Source: Nitratidesulfovibrio sp. SRB-5 (GTDB lineage: Bacteria; Desulfobacterota; Desulfovibrionia; Desulfovibrionales; Desulfovibrionaceae). From it: a stretch of 64,000 bases of DNA. The position numbers and the translations under genes are program-made. The DNA lies in contig NZ_JAIOTY010000002.1 in the NCBI RefSeq assembly GCF_019931275.1, positions 702,131 through 766,130 on the forward strand. Direction: 5' to 3'. This document shows positions 8,609 to 16,810 of the stretch, in pieces. The first letter of the stretch is position 1. Each line of letters opens with the position of its first letter. The notes below the pieces were generated by a model. The model was given only the letters and a program-made list of their open reading frames with translations, had not been told where the DNA came from and did not search any database.

Positions 8609-9364
8609 CTACGCAAGGATGGTGCCCAGCAGCGCGGACAGTTCGCCCAGAATGATGCAGGCCCCCAGAAAGTCGCCGTTCAGCCCGCCCTCTCTCCGGG
8701 CCAGCCCGGTGAGCCAAACAACGGCGCAGGCGCAGGGCAGGGCGGCGGCCAGCACCGCGGGCGGCCCGGCCAGGGCCACGCCGGTGGCGGCGGCCACCCC
8801 GGCGCATACCAGCACGGTCATGTGGGTGGCCCCGGTGGATGTCAGGCGGCCCAGTGTGGAGCGGGTGCCGGGGGGCACGCAGGCCGCCAGCACCACGCAG
8901 GCGGCGCGCCCCAGAACGGGAGCCCACACCAGTGCTCCGGCCCGGCCCATGGTGATGACCTCGTGGGCAAGCACCACCTGCCCCAGCACGCCGAAGACGA
9001 TGCCCAGCACGCCGAAGGCCCCGATGCGGCTGTCCTTCAGGATGTCCCAGAACCGGTCGCCGGTGGCGGAACTGCCCCAGGCGTCCATGAGGTCGGCCCA
9101 GCCATCCCAGTGCAGGCCGCGCGTGGCCCACAGCAGCAGGGCCGCGTACCCCAGGGCCTGCACCCAGGGATGTCCGGCGAGCAGCCCCAGCAGAAACGGC
9201 CCGGCGCATACCAGCCCGGCCAGCAGACCCACCAGCGGGTAATGGGCAACGCCGGCGGCCATTTCCGCGTCGGTGGCGGCGCGGGCCGGGGCAAGCCGGG
9301 TCAGGAAGCCCGTGGACAGGACAAGGGCGCGCCATTGGGCGGCCAGCAGGGGGGCCAGTTTCAC
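8609..9364 (-). CDS. cobS: Adenosylcobinamide-GDP ribazoletransferase (cobalamin-5-phosphate synthase)
   Basis: 251 residues. CobS joins adenosylcobinamide-GDP and alpha-ribazole (phosphate) at the inner membrane in the last steps of cobalamin assembly. The conserved THGLHWDGWADLMDAWG-like block (here TRGLHWDGWADLMDAWGSS) is present, and the rest is a run of hydrophobic helices. It starts at a GTG (9364), with GGAGGAG five bases upstream and a four-base overlap with the stop of the preceding gene, so the two are coupled. A local source of corrinoid fits the corrinoid reductive activator at 1.8-3.9 kb, although they are not in one operon. Confidence 0.9.
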   Translation of the reverse strand: MKLAPLLAAQWRALVLSTGFLTRLAPARAATDAEMAAGVAHYPLVGLLAGLVCAGPFLLGLLAGHPWVQALGYAALLLWATRGLHWDGWADLMDAWGSSATGDRFWDILKDSRIGAFGVLGIVFGVLGQVVLAHEVITMGRAGALVWAPVLGRAACVVLAACVPPGTRSTLGRLTSTGATHMTVLVCAGVAAATGVALAGPPAVLAAALPCACAVVWLTGLARREGGLNGDFLGACIILGELSALLGTILA

Positions 9365-10248
9365 CGGCACTCCTCCAGCAGCACTTCTGCGCCGGGGTGC
9401 AGCCAGTGCCGTTCGGCGGCAGAGGCCTTGTCCGCCGCCAGTTCCAGGTAGCCCTGGCTGCCCGCCACCAGGCCGGTGCGCCCGGCGGGAATGTCGGCAT
9501 AGGTGGCGGCGCGGGCGATGTCGATCAGGGTGCCGTCGGGCAGGTGCAGGCGGCAGGCGGCCAGCCAGTCCCATTCGCGCAGGGAGAGGTTGAGGACCAC
9601 GTTGCCGAAGCGGTCCACGTGCAGCACGGCGGCATGCACGCCATCCGACTCGCGCCGGGGCACAGCCCATGCGGGGCGGGCAAGGTCGGTGGGCAGTACC
9701 GGGTCGCCGAAGGCGGCCAGGGATTCGCCACCCGCCAGGCGCGCGGCCAGCGGGGCCAGCACGTCGCGCCCGTGAAAGGTGGCGCTTTGCGGATCGGGCA
9801 GGCGGGCCGGGTCCAGCCTGCGCAGCACCGCGTCGGGGCGGGCCTCTGCCGCCAGGTGCAGCAGGCCGTTGTCCGGGGCCAGCATCACCTGCCCGCAGCT
9901 TTCCATGGAGACGAGGTCGCGCGGCGTGCCCACGCCGGGGTCCACCACGCAGATGAAGATGGCCCCGGCAGGAAAGTGCGGATGGCTGGCCGCCAGAAAG
10001 AAGGCGGCGGTTTCCACCCGGTGGGGTGGCACGCCGTGTGAAATGTCGATGACCGGCACGGCGGGGGCCAGCCGGTGCAACACGCCCTTCAGCTGGCCCA
10101 CGTAAGGGTCGTCCAGCCCGAAGTCCGTCAGCAGTGCGAAGCAGCGGGCATGGGGGCGGGGTTTTCCGGACGCGGCGGCGGGTGCGGACGACGTGGACGT
10201 CGCGACTGGCGGGCAGGCCGATGCGGATGGGCGATGTGGGGTGTCCAT
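9361..10248 (-). CDS. SAM hydroxide adenosyltransferase (DUF62 / chlorinase-fluorinase family)
   Basis: About 295 residues from the ATG at 10248, which has CGGAG upstream; an in-frame ATG at 10347 lies in unconserved sequence. Family members split S-adenosylmethionine with hydroxide to adenosine and methionine. The conserved blocks are LTDFGLDDPYVGQLKGVL, VIDISHGVPPHRVETAAF and CVVDPGVGT in the N-terminal domain, followed by the C-terminal beta-barrel domain (DRFGNVVLNL, then GSQGYLELA). The first ~35 residues are an Ala/Ser/Pro-rich extension that may be unstructured. It overlaps cobS by four bases. The biological role of these hydrolases is unclear; no halogenation genes are nearby. Confidence 0.85.
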   Translation of the reverse strand: MDTPHRPSASACPPVATSTSSAPAAASGKPRPHARCFALLTDFGLDDPYVGQLKGVLHRLAPAVPVIDISHGVPPHRVETAAFFLAASHPHFPAGAIFICVVDPGVGTPRDLVSMESCGQVMLAPDNGLLHLAAEARPDAVLRRLDPARLPDPQSATFHGRDVLAPLAARLAGGESLAAFGDPVLPTDLARPAWAVPRRESDGVHAAVLHVDRFGNVVLNLSLREWDWLAACRLHLPDGTLIDIARAATYADIPAGRTGLVAGSQGYLELAADKASAAERHWLHPGAEVLLEECR

Positions 10249-10469
10249 GGGCGCTCCGTGGTTTGGGGGAGGCGGGACGGTGCGCGCGGGGCGTTGCGGC
10301 TGGCGCGGGTTCGGGCGCCGCGTCACCGCACGCCCGCCGGGCGGCATGGCTGTACCCTAGCGCGGGCGCGCAACGACCACAAGCAGGGGAGGCGAACGCC
10401 GGAACCGCCTTGCGGCGGAGCCGCTTCAGGTCCGTGAATCTTGCATCCGGCAGGGCCAGCCCTGCGAAC

Positions 10470-10608
10470 ATGGGACCCGCCTGACGGCGGCGTCTGCCGC
10501 ACAACCATGGAACCCGCCATACGGCGGCGGCCTATCCACAACTATGGAACCCGCCATACGGCGGCGGCCTGTCCATAACTACGGAACCCGCCATACGGCG
10601 GGTTCCAT
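10470..10608. repeat. 37-bp tandem repeat array ending in a perfect hairpin
   Basis: Three full 37-base units (10470-10506, 10507-10543, 10544-10580) and a truncated fourth (10581-10608). Each has a CCGCC...GGCGG dyad. The last carries a perfect 10-bp stem, GGAACCCGCC (10583-10592) with GGCGGGTTCC (10597-10606). The array lies just downstream of rex and upstream of the SAM hydrolase gene; the rest of the 10249-10654 gap shows no gene. It may terminate rex transcripts, but there is no T-tract. Confidence 0.85.
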
Positions 10609-10654
10609 GGCGCAGCGGTGAACGGCTGCGGAGCGTGAGCGGCGCGCGGGCTGG

Positions 10655-11302
10655 TCAGCGGTTGGCCCTGTCGAAGGTGATGTTGAACGACAGCGCGTAG
10701 AGGTGGTGGAAAAAGTCCACGTACTCCACGAACACGTCGTCCGGCACCGTGATGCGCGCGGGCGCGAAGTTGAGGATGCCCTTGATGCCCGCGTCCACCA
10801 GATGGTTGGCGGCGCGCTGGGCGCGTTCGGGCGGGGTGGTGATGATGCCGATCTCAACGTCCAGGTCGGCCACCTTTTCCTTCAGCCGCTTGGTGCACAC
10901 CACCTCAAGGCCGGAGACTTCCTCGCCGATCTTGAAGGGATCGCAGTCGAAGGCCCCCACTATGTGGAAGCCGCGCAGCTTGAATTCCTTGTGGTTCAGC
11001 AGCGCGCGGCCCAGGTTGCCCACCCCGACGAGCACGGTGCGCCATTCGCGGTTCACCCCGAGAACGCTGGTTATCGATTCGATGAGGCTCTTGACGTAGT
11101 AACCCACGCCGCGCACGCCGAACTCGCCGAAGTAGGCAAGGTCCTTGCGGATTTGCGAAGCGTTGACGTTGCACGCCTTGGCCAGCGGTTCGGAGGATAT
11201 GACGTCGGTCCCTTCACGCAGCAGGTTTTCCAGCACCTGCACGTATACGGCAAGGCGCTGGATGGTTGCGCGGGGAATGTGTTCACTCTTGGGGGCTTGC
11301 AT
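10655..11302 (-). CDS. rex: Redox-sensing transcriptional repressor Rex
   Basis: About 215 residues. Rex binds DNA when NAD+ predominates and releases it when NADH rises, controlling energy genes. The N-terminal winged helix (IPRATIQRLAVYVQVLENL, SSEPLAKACNVNASQIRKDLAYFGEFG) and the Rossmann NADH domain (VLVGVGNLGRALLNH) are both intact. The frame extends to 11377, but the ATG at 11302 gives the normal N-terminus and lies downstream of the terminator at 11356-11387, which the longer forms would cross. The ribosome binding site is weak. Being the last gene after atpZ-I-B-E, it is probably made by read-through or a local promoter, and may help regulate the ATP synthase genes through the site at 13329. 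Confidence 0.95.
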   Translation of the reverse strand: MQAPKSEHIPRATIQRLAVYVQVLENLLREGTDVISSEPLAKACNVNASQIRKDLAYFGEFGVRGVGYYVKSLIESITSVLGVNREWRTVLVGVGNLGRALLNHKEFKLRGFHIVGAFDCDPFKIGEEVSGLEVVCTKRLKEKVADLDVEIGIITTPPERAQRAANHLVDAGIKGILNFAPARITVPDDVFVEYVDFFHHLYALSFNITFDRANR

Positions 11303-11355
11303 GGCTTGATTGGTCTCTCGTTTGGCGGATGTCGTACGGCGAGCCGCCATAATGC

Positions 11356-11387
11356 TGAAAAAGGAGGCCGTTTGCAACGGCCTCCTT
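11356..11387 (-). terminator. Intrinsic terminator between atpE and rex
   Basis: A perfect 12-bp stem (11361-11372 with 11376-11387), a three-base loop and a run of five T on the minus strand. It lies 28 bases past the atpE stop and should reduce transcription into rex. Confidence 0.9.
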
Positions 11388-11414
11388 CCGTACGGTCGAA
11401 TCGAGGCTCGCGAA

Positions 11415-11744
11415 CTAGCCCACGAAGGGGTTGGCGACGAGCAGGATCAGGTTCACCACGAGGGCGTAGATGGCGAGGGATTCGATGAAGGCCAGGCCGA
11501 GGATCAGGGTAACCATGATCTTGCCGCCCGCTTCGGGGTTGCGCGCGGTGCCTTCGCAGGCAGCCTTGAGGCCCATGCCCTGGCCGAGGCCGCAACCGGC
11601 GGCGGCGATGGCCATGCCGATGGCGGCGGCGAGGCAGGTCAGGCCAAGCGCGCCGGCGTCCATCTTGCCATCGGCGGCGAAGGCAAGGGCGGCAAAGGAC
11701 ATCAGGGCCACGGTGTTCAGGGCGATCATCAGAAACTTGCGCAT
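11415..11744 (-). CDS. atpE: ATP synthase F0 subunit c
   Basis: 109 residues, longer than the usual 75-90. It forms the rotating ring that carries the coupling ion. After a signal-like N-terminal extension (hydrophobic run ending ALAFAADG) come two membrane helices. The first has GCGLGQGMG. The second has the essential Glu in [11 protein letters not shown], and the protein ends [10 protein letters not shown]. The Gln in the first helix and the ES pair plus Tyr in the second resemble parts of the sodium-binding signature, but the Thr of the classical set is Leu. GAGGAG precedes the ATG at 11744. It follows atpB, and the F1 genes are not in this window. Confidence 0.95.
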   Translation of the reverse strand: MRKFLMIALNTVALMSFAALAFAADGKMDAGALGLTCLAAAIGMAIAAAGCGLGQGMGLKAACEGTARNPEAGGKIMVTLILGLAFIESLAIYALVVNLILLVANPFVG

Positions 11745-11883
11745 GACAAACTCCTCTTTGCGTATGGTTGTTTTGGTCGGTTGACCATTCCCTTCGGATT
11801 CAGGCTCAGCCCTCATTGATCCGCCAGTTGCAGGGCCGTCTTTTTCCGGCTTTTCGCTAACGGCGGCTCCGTGAAGTCTGATC

Positions 11884-12585
11884 CTAGTGGGCGTGTTCGA
11901 ACGCGCCCTTCAGGTAGATCATCGTCAGCATGAAGAAGATGAACGACTGAAGGACCTTGCCCAGCAGGAACAGGAAGTACACCGGAATGGTGCCAACGAT
12001 GGGAGCCATCAGGAAGAACAGCACCATGACGATTTCTTCACCGCGGATGTTCCCGAACAGACGCAGCGTCAGCGAAAGCGGGCGCGCGGTGTGCGAGATG
12101 AGTTCCAGCGGCAGCATCAGCGGCGTGAGCCACCACATGGGACCCATGAAATGCTTGATGTAGCCCGGCCCCCAGCGCTTGATGCCCTGGTAGTTGTAGT
12201 ACAGGAACACGAAGACGGCCATGGCCGCGTTGGTGTTCACGTTGGCCGTGGGCGCATCGCAGCCGGGGATAAGCCCCAGCAGGTTCTGGAAGAGAATGAA
12301 CAGGAAGATGCCGCCCAGCAGCGGAAACACCTTGCGTCCATCCTCGCCGATGTTGGTCACCACGAAGTCTTCAAGACCCCCGATGACCACCTCGAAAACG
12401 TTCTGTATGCCACCGGGCACCAGTTTCAGCCCGCCGCGGACCAGAAGGCCCAGGCTGAACAGGACGGCCATGGCACACCACGTGTAGAAGACATGCTTGA
12501 ACTCGACGGTCGCTCCACCGATGGTGACCTGATCCACATGCAACAGCGTGGACCAGAGTACCGGATGCGGCAATCCACCAGCCAT
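11884..12585 (-). CDS. atpB: ATP synthase F0 subunit a
   Basis: 233 residues. The stator subunit that provides the ion half-channels next to the c ring. The conserved Arg-bearing helix ([27 protein letters not shown]) is present, and the C-terminal helices ([36 protein letters not shown]) are complete. AAGGAGG lies upstream of the ATG at 12585. It is four bases from the AtpI-like gene upstream and 139 bases from atpE downstream. The atpZ-atpI-atpB-atpE order matches split ATP synthase loci of Desulfovibrio. Confidence 0.95.
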   Translation of the reverse strand: MAGGLPHPVLWSTLLHVDQVTIGGATVEFKHVFYTWCAMAVLFSLGLLVRGGLKLVPGGIQNVFEVVIGGLEDFVVTNIGEDGRKVFPLLGGIFLFILFQNLLGLIPGCDAPTANVNTNAAMAVFVFLYYNYQGIKRWGPGYIKHFMGPMWWLTPLMLPLELISHTARPLSLTLRLFGNIRGEEIVMVLFFLMAPIVGTIPVYFLFLLGKVLQSFIFFMLTMIYLKGAFEHAH

Positions 12586-12589
12586 TCCC

Positions 12590-13024
12590 TTACGCCTCCT
12601 TCACTTTTTGTCCTGCGCCCCTGGCTATTCCCCACGCGGCGATGCTGAGAACGCACGTGGACAGCCCCGCCAGCAGCGCGGAGACAGAGACCTTTAGCCA
12701 AACGATCAGGCCGAAAAGGACCAGACCGGTAAGCAGCAGCCGACCGTAGAATCTGAACATGAGCCCGGCCGCCATGGCGCGTGTGTACGGCAGGAAAACG
12801 ATGCCCTGCACGAACTTGGCCAAGGCGTAGAAATTGAAGGTCGAAAGCGCGGCCCCCACGCCGAACCACAACCCCCAGTCCCAGAAAGGCGCGCACGCAA
12901 CCCCGGCAAGCAAGGATGCCCCCGAAACCAGAAGCTGGCAGCGCAGCAGAAGGCGGATTTCCGACGCGCGGAACCCCTTGTGCCACAACCATTCATCTGT
13001 CTTTCGGGCCAAACTTTTCAGCAT
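12590..13024 (-). CDS. ATP synthase assembly protein I (AtpI-like)
   Basis: 144 residues with four predicted membrane helices. The protein begins with a charged segment ([31 protein letters not shown]) and matches the layout of small AtpI-type proteins that help assemble the c ring or supply Mg2+. It overlaps the upstream atpZ-type gene by 32 bases and lies four bases from atpB, so it is in the same operon. Assignment rests on position and topology more than on strong motifs. Confidence 0.7.
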   Translation of the reverse strand: MLKSLARKTDEWLWHKGFRASEIRLLLRCQLLVSGASLLAGVACAPFWDWGLWFGVGAALSTFNFYALAKFVQGIVFLPYTRAMAAGLMFRFYGRLLLTGLVLFGLIVWLKVSVSALLAGLSTCVLSIAAWGIARGAGQKVKEA

Positions 13025-13271
13025 CTTCCTTGTCCTGGGCCTTGAGGAGCCTCCGCGAGTCCAGCCAGACGTTCTTGAACCCGGCCACGATGCCGAGAAT
13101 CAGGAACACCCCGGTGAGCCACGGCTTTGTTCCCAACCAACGATCAAGGTACCAGCCCATTCCCAGGCCGACCACCGTGGCCGACACCATGTGCAGCCCG
13201 ATGACCCCGGCGGTGGAAATGGCGTCGAGGTATTTCTTGTCGTTGATTTTGAACCAATTATTGAAGAACAT
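12993..13271 (-). CDS. AtpZ/AtpI family F0F1-ATPase-associated membrane protein
   Basis: 92 residues from the ATG at 13271; a GTG six bases upstream is possible, but GGGA is better placed for the ATG. Two membrane helices (AGVIGLHMVSATVVGLGMGWYL and PWLTGVFLILGIVAGFKNVW) with a short loop give the typical small AtpZ fold. A charged tail follows. It is the first gene of the atp unit, directly behind the candidate Rex-controlled promoter. Related proteins work with AtpI in ion supply or assembly of the ATP synthase. Confidence 0.8.
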   Translation of the reverse strand: MFFNNWFKINDKKYLDAISTAGVIGLHMVSATVVGLGMGWYLDRWLGTKPWLTGVFLILGIVAGFKNVWLDSRRLLKAQDKEDAEKFGPKDR

Positions 13272-13328
13272 AGGCACCGTCCCGTGGCTTTCGCGCCCAT
13301 CGAGATGAGAGCGGTTGCCGGGGGCACT

Positions 13329-13346
13329 TCGTGCAAACGTTCACAA
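13329..13346 (-). promoter_or_regulatory. Candidate Rex operator
   Basis: On the minus strand the 18 bases read TTGTGA, six spacer bases, GCACGA. That matches 10 of the 12 fixed positions of the known Rex palindrome (TTGTGA N6 TCACAA). The site begins about 10 bases downstream of the predicted -10 box of the atp promoter, where a repressor would block initiation. The rex gene is the last gene of the same cluster. Confidence 0.55.
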
Positions 13347-13355
13347 GTCGGGTCG

Positions 13356-13384
13356 TGTCTAACACAGCGGGCGGTGGGCGTCAA
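13356..13384 (-). promoter_or_regulatory. Candidate sigma-70 promoter of the atpZ-I-B-E unit
   Basis: TTGACG and TAGACA on the minus strand with 17 bases between. The -35 is strong and the -10 moderate. It lies 85 bases from the atpZ start and immediately upstream of the Rex-like site. Confidence 0.45.
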
Positions 13385-13505
13385 CGCGGCGGGGCGGAGT
13401 TCGTGAAAAAATTCCCACCGAAGTGCCGGACATGTTTGCTGATTGCCTGAACAATTCAACTGCGTGCGGCGGTCCGTTCCGGGCCGCGGCCACGCTGGAG
13501 GTGCC

Positions 13506-13967
13506 ATGCGGCACAAGGACAGGGAAGTGACCGACGTGGCGGATATCTGGGCGGGCGTGGCCGCCAGCCCGTGGATGACCATGGCGCTGTGCGACGGCGC
13601 GGAGCCGCATGTGGTGCCCCTGTCGTTCGGGGTGGCGGACGGGGCCATCTATTTCCATTCCTCGCGCAAGGGCCACAAGGTAGAACTGCTGCGGCGCGGC
13701 GGAACAGTGTGCTGTTCGTTCGTGCCCTACGCCGAAGCGACCAGGCCCGAGGACGGCACGGGGTGCAGGTTTTCCATGCGTTTCCTGAGCGTGCTGGCCT
13801 GGGGACGCCCCGAGGAGTTGCACGACCCCGCCGAAGTGTCCGTGGCGGTGCGCGCCCTGTTGTCGGCCGTGCAGGCCCCCGATGCCCCGGTCAACGAGGA
13901 GGCGGTGGGCAGGACGGCCTTTTTCCGGCTGGTGCCGGACAGGATGACCGCCTCGCGCCACGCATAG
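13506..13967 (+). CDS. Pyridoxamine 5'-phosphate oxidase-family (split-barrel flavin) protein
   Basis: 153 residues from the ATG at 13506, which has GGAGG five bases upstream; the longer frame from 13443 lacks this. The sequence WMTMALCDGAEPHVVPLSFGV, then AIYFHSSRKGHKVELLRRGGTVCCSFVPY is the classical FMN split-barrel layout of PNPOx-like and heme-utilisation (HugZ/NimA-like) proteins. The Cys-rich strands (CCSF) and a GCRFSMRF segment resemble NimA-type members. It is transcribed away from the atp operon and is monocistronic. The substrate is unknown; a redox or stress role is a guess from family. Confidence 0.8.
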   Translation: MRHKDREVTDVADIWAGVAASPWMTMALCDGAEPHVVPLSFGVADGAIYFHSSRKGHKVELLRRGGTVCCSFVPYAEATRPEDGTGCRFSMRFLSVLAWGRPEELHDPAEVSVAVRALLSAVQAPDAPVNEEAVGRTAFFRLVPDRMTASRHA

Positions 13968-14243
13968 TGGTGGATGGCGTTGCGGGTGCTCTGGCGCCGC
14001 AGGCACGGGTTGGAATGCCCGGCCCGGGAACCTGCGACTGGACACGTGTGCCCGAAGCCGTGTGGCCGGAAGACCCGCGTCCGAAAACGTGCGATCAGGG
14101 CGCGGGTGCCCGGAAGGCGTGCGAAAATATTCATGAAGGCTGGACTGTTCGATTGTAACGCGGTACCAATGCGCCACGGCGCATCACGCAGCGCCGTACC
14201 CGCCACCACGTCAAACCGCCGGATCTGCCATTGGGGGGATGCC

Positions 14244-14846
14244 ATGCGCCTGACCGTGTCTGCCGTTGTGTGCCGCCGCCAGAATCTCAGCCAGCCTTCG
14301 ATACTGCCTTCCGCCCCGGTTTCAGTCCGGCTCCTGCATCTGCCCCTGTCCCCGTCTTTGCCCCCGGCTCTGTCCGTACCTCTGGCGGCGGTCTTGCTGG
14401 CCGCGCTGCTGGTGCTGACCGGCGCCGGTCAACCGGCATCCACGGCCCTGGCCGCCGAAGCGCGCAGCTACGTGGGCACCGACGCCTGCGCCCCCTGCCA
14501 TGCCGACCAGCACGCCACCTTCCGCAAGCACGCCAAAAAATCCAAGTCCGCAGAAAGCGTGAAGGTGATGGCCCCCAAGCTGAGCAGGGAAGAAGTGCAG
14601 GGTTGCTACGCCTGCCACACCACCGGCTACGGCAAGCCGGGCGGCTTCGTCAGCTTCGAGGCCACGCCCCATCTGGCCGACGCCGGGTGCGAGGTCTGTC
14701 ATGGTCCCGGTTCCGCCCACGTGGATTCAGGGGGTGACGTTTCGCTCATCGACAAGCCCACCATGGAAGGCTGCGTGGTCTGCCACAACGAGCAGCGGGT
14801 GCGCAGCTTCAATTTCAAGCCGTTGCTGCATGGCGGCGCTCATTAG
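14244..14846 (+). CDS. Periplasmic tetraheme c-type cytochrome
   Basis: 200 residues. A long signal sequence (hydrophobic run ending LTGAGQPASTALAAEA, about 45-72) targets it to the periplasm. Four CxxCH heme motifs follow: CAPCH (about residue 82), CYACH (120), CEVCH (150) and CVVCH (177). The spacing and the YVGTDACAPCH opening resemble the cytochrome c554/multiheme family that shuttles electrons in the periplasm. The ATG at 14244 has GGGGGA upstream; the preceding 276 bases (13968-14243) hold nothing recognisable. The gene is monocistronic and ends in a strong terminator. A role in periplasmic electron transfer of a sulfate reducer is inferred. Confidence 0.9.
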   Translation: MRLTVSAVVCRRQNLSQPSILPSAPVSVRLLHLPLSPSLPPALSVPLAAVLLAALLVLTGAGQPASTALAAEARSYVGTDACAPCHADQHATFRKHAKKSKSAESVKVMAPKLSREEVQGCYACHTTGYGKPGGFVSFEATPHLADAGCEVCHGPGSAHVDSGGDVSLIDKPTMEGCVVCHNEQRVRSFNFKPLLHGGAH

Positions 14847-14870
14847 CTGTTCCTTGCAAGAGATGAAGAA

Positions 14871-14914
14871 ACGCCCGCCGCATGGTGCTGACCATGCGGC
14901 GGGCGTCGTTTTTT
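14871..14914. terminator. Strong, probably bidirectional terminator
   Basis: A perfect 16-bp stem (14871-14886 with 14891-14906), a GCTG loop and six T on the plus strand. It separates the cytochrome gene from the convergent rRNA methyltransferase gene; on the minus strand the hairpin is followed by TTTCTTC. Confidence 0.9.
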
Positions 14915-14947
14915 CGGGCTGGTGGCGGGTGCCTTGTCGTGACGGCG

Positions 14948-16387
14948 CTACTCCCCCGTGCGGGTCAGCAGGGCCACGCATTCCACGTGGGGCGAATGGG
15001 GGAACAGGTCGACCGGACGCGCCTCTTGCAGCGCATACCCGCGCGCGGTGAACAGGGCCACGTCGCGGGCCATGGTGGCCGGGTTGCACGAAACGTACAC
15101 GATGCGCTCCGGCTGGTGGGCGGCCACGGCCTCGACCACGTCCTCGTGCAGGCCCGCGCGGGGCGGGTCCACGACCACGATGCGCGGCGACACGCCCTCG
15201 CCGGGGCGCTCGCGGCGCAGGCTGGCGCGCACGTCGCCAGAGACGAAGGAACAGTTCAGGATGTTGTTGCGCGCGGCGTTGGCGCGGGCATCGTTGACCG
15301 CCTCGGACGTGATCTCGAAACCGCGCACGGCACCGGCGGTGCGCGCCAGGTGCAGGGCGATGGCTCCCACGCCGGAATACAGGTCCCACACCGTGTCGTC
15401 CGGCCCGGCGGCGGCCATGCGGCGCGCCTCGTCGTACAGCAGGTTCGCGGCGGCGGTGTTGGTCTGGAAGAACGAATCGGGGCCCAGCAGCAAGTCGTTG
15501 CCGCCGAGGCGCTCGGTCAGCACGGCCTCGCCGTCCACGGCCAGCACCCGTTCGCCGTAGGCGATCTGCTCCGGGTCCAGGCGCAGCGAATGCACCACGC
15601 CGGTCACTTCGGGAAAGCGGGCGCGCAGCGCCTCGGCCAGGCGCGACACGGCCTGCGCCGCGCCGGGGTGCCGCCCGGTGATGCACTGGATCAGGCACTG
15701 GCGGCCCGGCGTATCCTGGCCTTCGCCTTCCGCCGGGGTGTCGGCCCCGGCATCACGCCCCAGTTCCGGCTCGCGCACCACCAGAAAGCGCCAGAAGCCA
15801 TCCTGCCTGCTGTCATCCCAGCCGGGAAGGCCGCTTTCGCGCGCAAGCTCGCGCACCGCCTCGACGATGCGCACCGTCAGCGGTGTTTGCAGGTGGCATT
15901 CCGTGATGTCCACCACCGCGCGCGAGGCACGGCGGCGCAGGCCCAGGTGCAACTGGCCGTCGCGGTCCTGGCTGAAGGCGAATTCCATCTTGTTGCGAAA
16001 GCCGCGCTCGGCGGGGGAGGCCAGGATGGGCAGCACATTGGCGTCGCGCAGGCCGCCGATGCGCCCCAGCGCGTCAACCACGAAGCGCTCCTTCCAGCGC
16101 AGTTGCTCGACGTAGGGCAGGTCCTGCCAGGCGCAGCCGCCGCAATCGCCGAAGTGGGCGCAGAACGGGGCACACTGCACGGGCGACGGTTCGAGCACGG
16201 CGTCCAGCGTGGCCTCGGCAAAGCGGCGCTTCACCGTGGTCAGTTTGGCGCGCACGCGCTGGCCGGGCAGGCCGCCCGCCACGAACACGACGCGGCCCTC
16301 GTGGCGGCACACGGCGCGGCCGCCAGCGGCAAGGGCATCCACGGTCAGTTCCAGAAGGTCGCCGGGGCGGGGGGTGGTATCGGACAT
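14948..16387 (-). CDS. rlmD: 23S rRNA (uracil-5-)-methyltransferase (RlmD/RumA type)
   Basis: 479 residues. TrmA/RlmD-family enzymes methylate C5 of uridine in RNA; the RlmD branch acts on 23S rRNA U1939. An N-terminal TRAM-like domain is followed by a Cys cluster for an Fe-S centre (CAPFCAHFGDCGGC, residues ~72-85, with a further Cys downstream). The C-terminal Rossmann fold has DLYSGVGAIALHLA, and the catalytic Cys is in YVSCNPATMARD. CTGGAG precedes the ATG at 16387. An insert near residue 215 (AGADTPAEGEGQDTPG) is absent from most relatives. RlmC or a TrmA-like tRNA target cannot be excluded from sequence alone. Confidence 0.85.
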   Translation of the reverse strand: MSDTTPRPGDLLELTVDALAAGGRAVCRHEGRVVFVAGGLPGQRVRAKLTTVKRRFAEATLDAVLEPSPVQCAPFCAHFGDCGGCAWQDLPYVEQLRWKERFVVDALGRIGGLRDANVLPILASPAERGFRNKMEFAFSQDRDGQLHLGLRRRASRAVVDITECHLQTPLTVRIVEAVRELARESGLPGWDDSRQDGFWRFLVVREPELGRDAGADTPAEGEGQDTPGRQCLIQCITGRHPGAAQAVSRLAEALRARFPEVTGVVHSLRLDPEQIAYGERVLAVDGEAVLTERLGGNDLLLGPDSFFQTNTAAANLLYDEARRMAAAGPDDTVWDLYSGVGAIALHLARTAGAVRGFEITSEAVNDARANAARNNILNCSFVSGDVRASLRRERPGEGVSPRIVVVDPPRAGLHEDVVEAVAAHQPERIVYVSCNPATMARDVALFTARGYALQEARPVDLFPHSPHVECVALLTRTGE

Positions 16388-16683
16388 GGTGTCTCCAGAA
16401 AAATGTTATGAATGCGGCGACCGGGGTGGCCGCGCGTGCGTGCAGTGTTGTTTCGGCCCGCCAGGCCCGTTCTGGCCCGTACGGCCTCGTGGCGTGCGCC
16501 ATTTGAAACGGGCGGAATGGGCGGGGCGTTAATTGTGTGTGTGGGTGCCCCGTTCGGGTCTGCCGGTTCCCGGTGTCATTTCTGCCGGGGGCAGGGCCGG
16601 GCCATGTACAGCGGGACGACGCGCGAGGCAAGTGCGCGCCGGGCTTGCCATGTGCGGTCCTTGTGCGGGAATTCACGATGCGC

Positions 16684-16715
16684 TTGACATTTGCCGGAAA
16701 AGCGGCAAGTAATCT
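16684..16715 (+). promoter_or_regulatory. Candidate promoter with an internal operator-like dyad
   Basis: A consensus TTGACA (16684-16689) and a TAATCT (16710-16715). The spacer, about 20 bases and longer than ideal, is almost filled by a perfect dyad, TTGCCG and CGGCAA six bases apart (16691-16708). It lies about 95 bases upstream of the 46-residue membrane protein. A repressor or a spacer-twisting activator could act here. Confidence 0.45.
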
Positions 16716-16810
16716 GCGGACCTGGAGTGTTCACGTCTATCCCCGCCCGATGCGCGGCGACCGTCTTGTGCGGTCGCGTGCCGCAGTCGGGCCGCACAAG
16801 GAGTCCGGAC

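Noticed and set aside
10470-10608. CRISPR array
   Set aside because: The 37-bp units are directly abutting with no unique spacers and no cas genes nearby.
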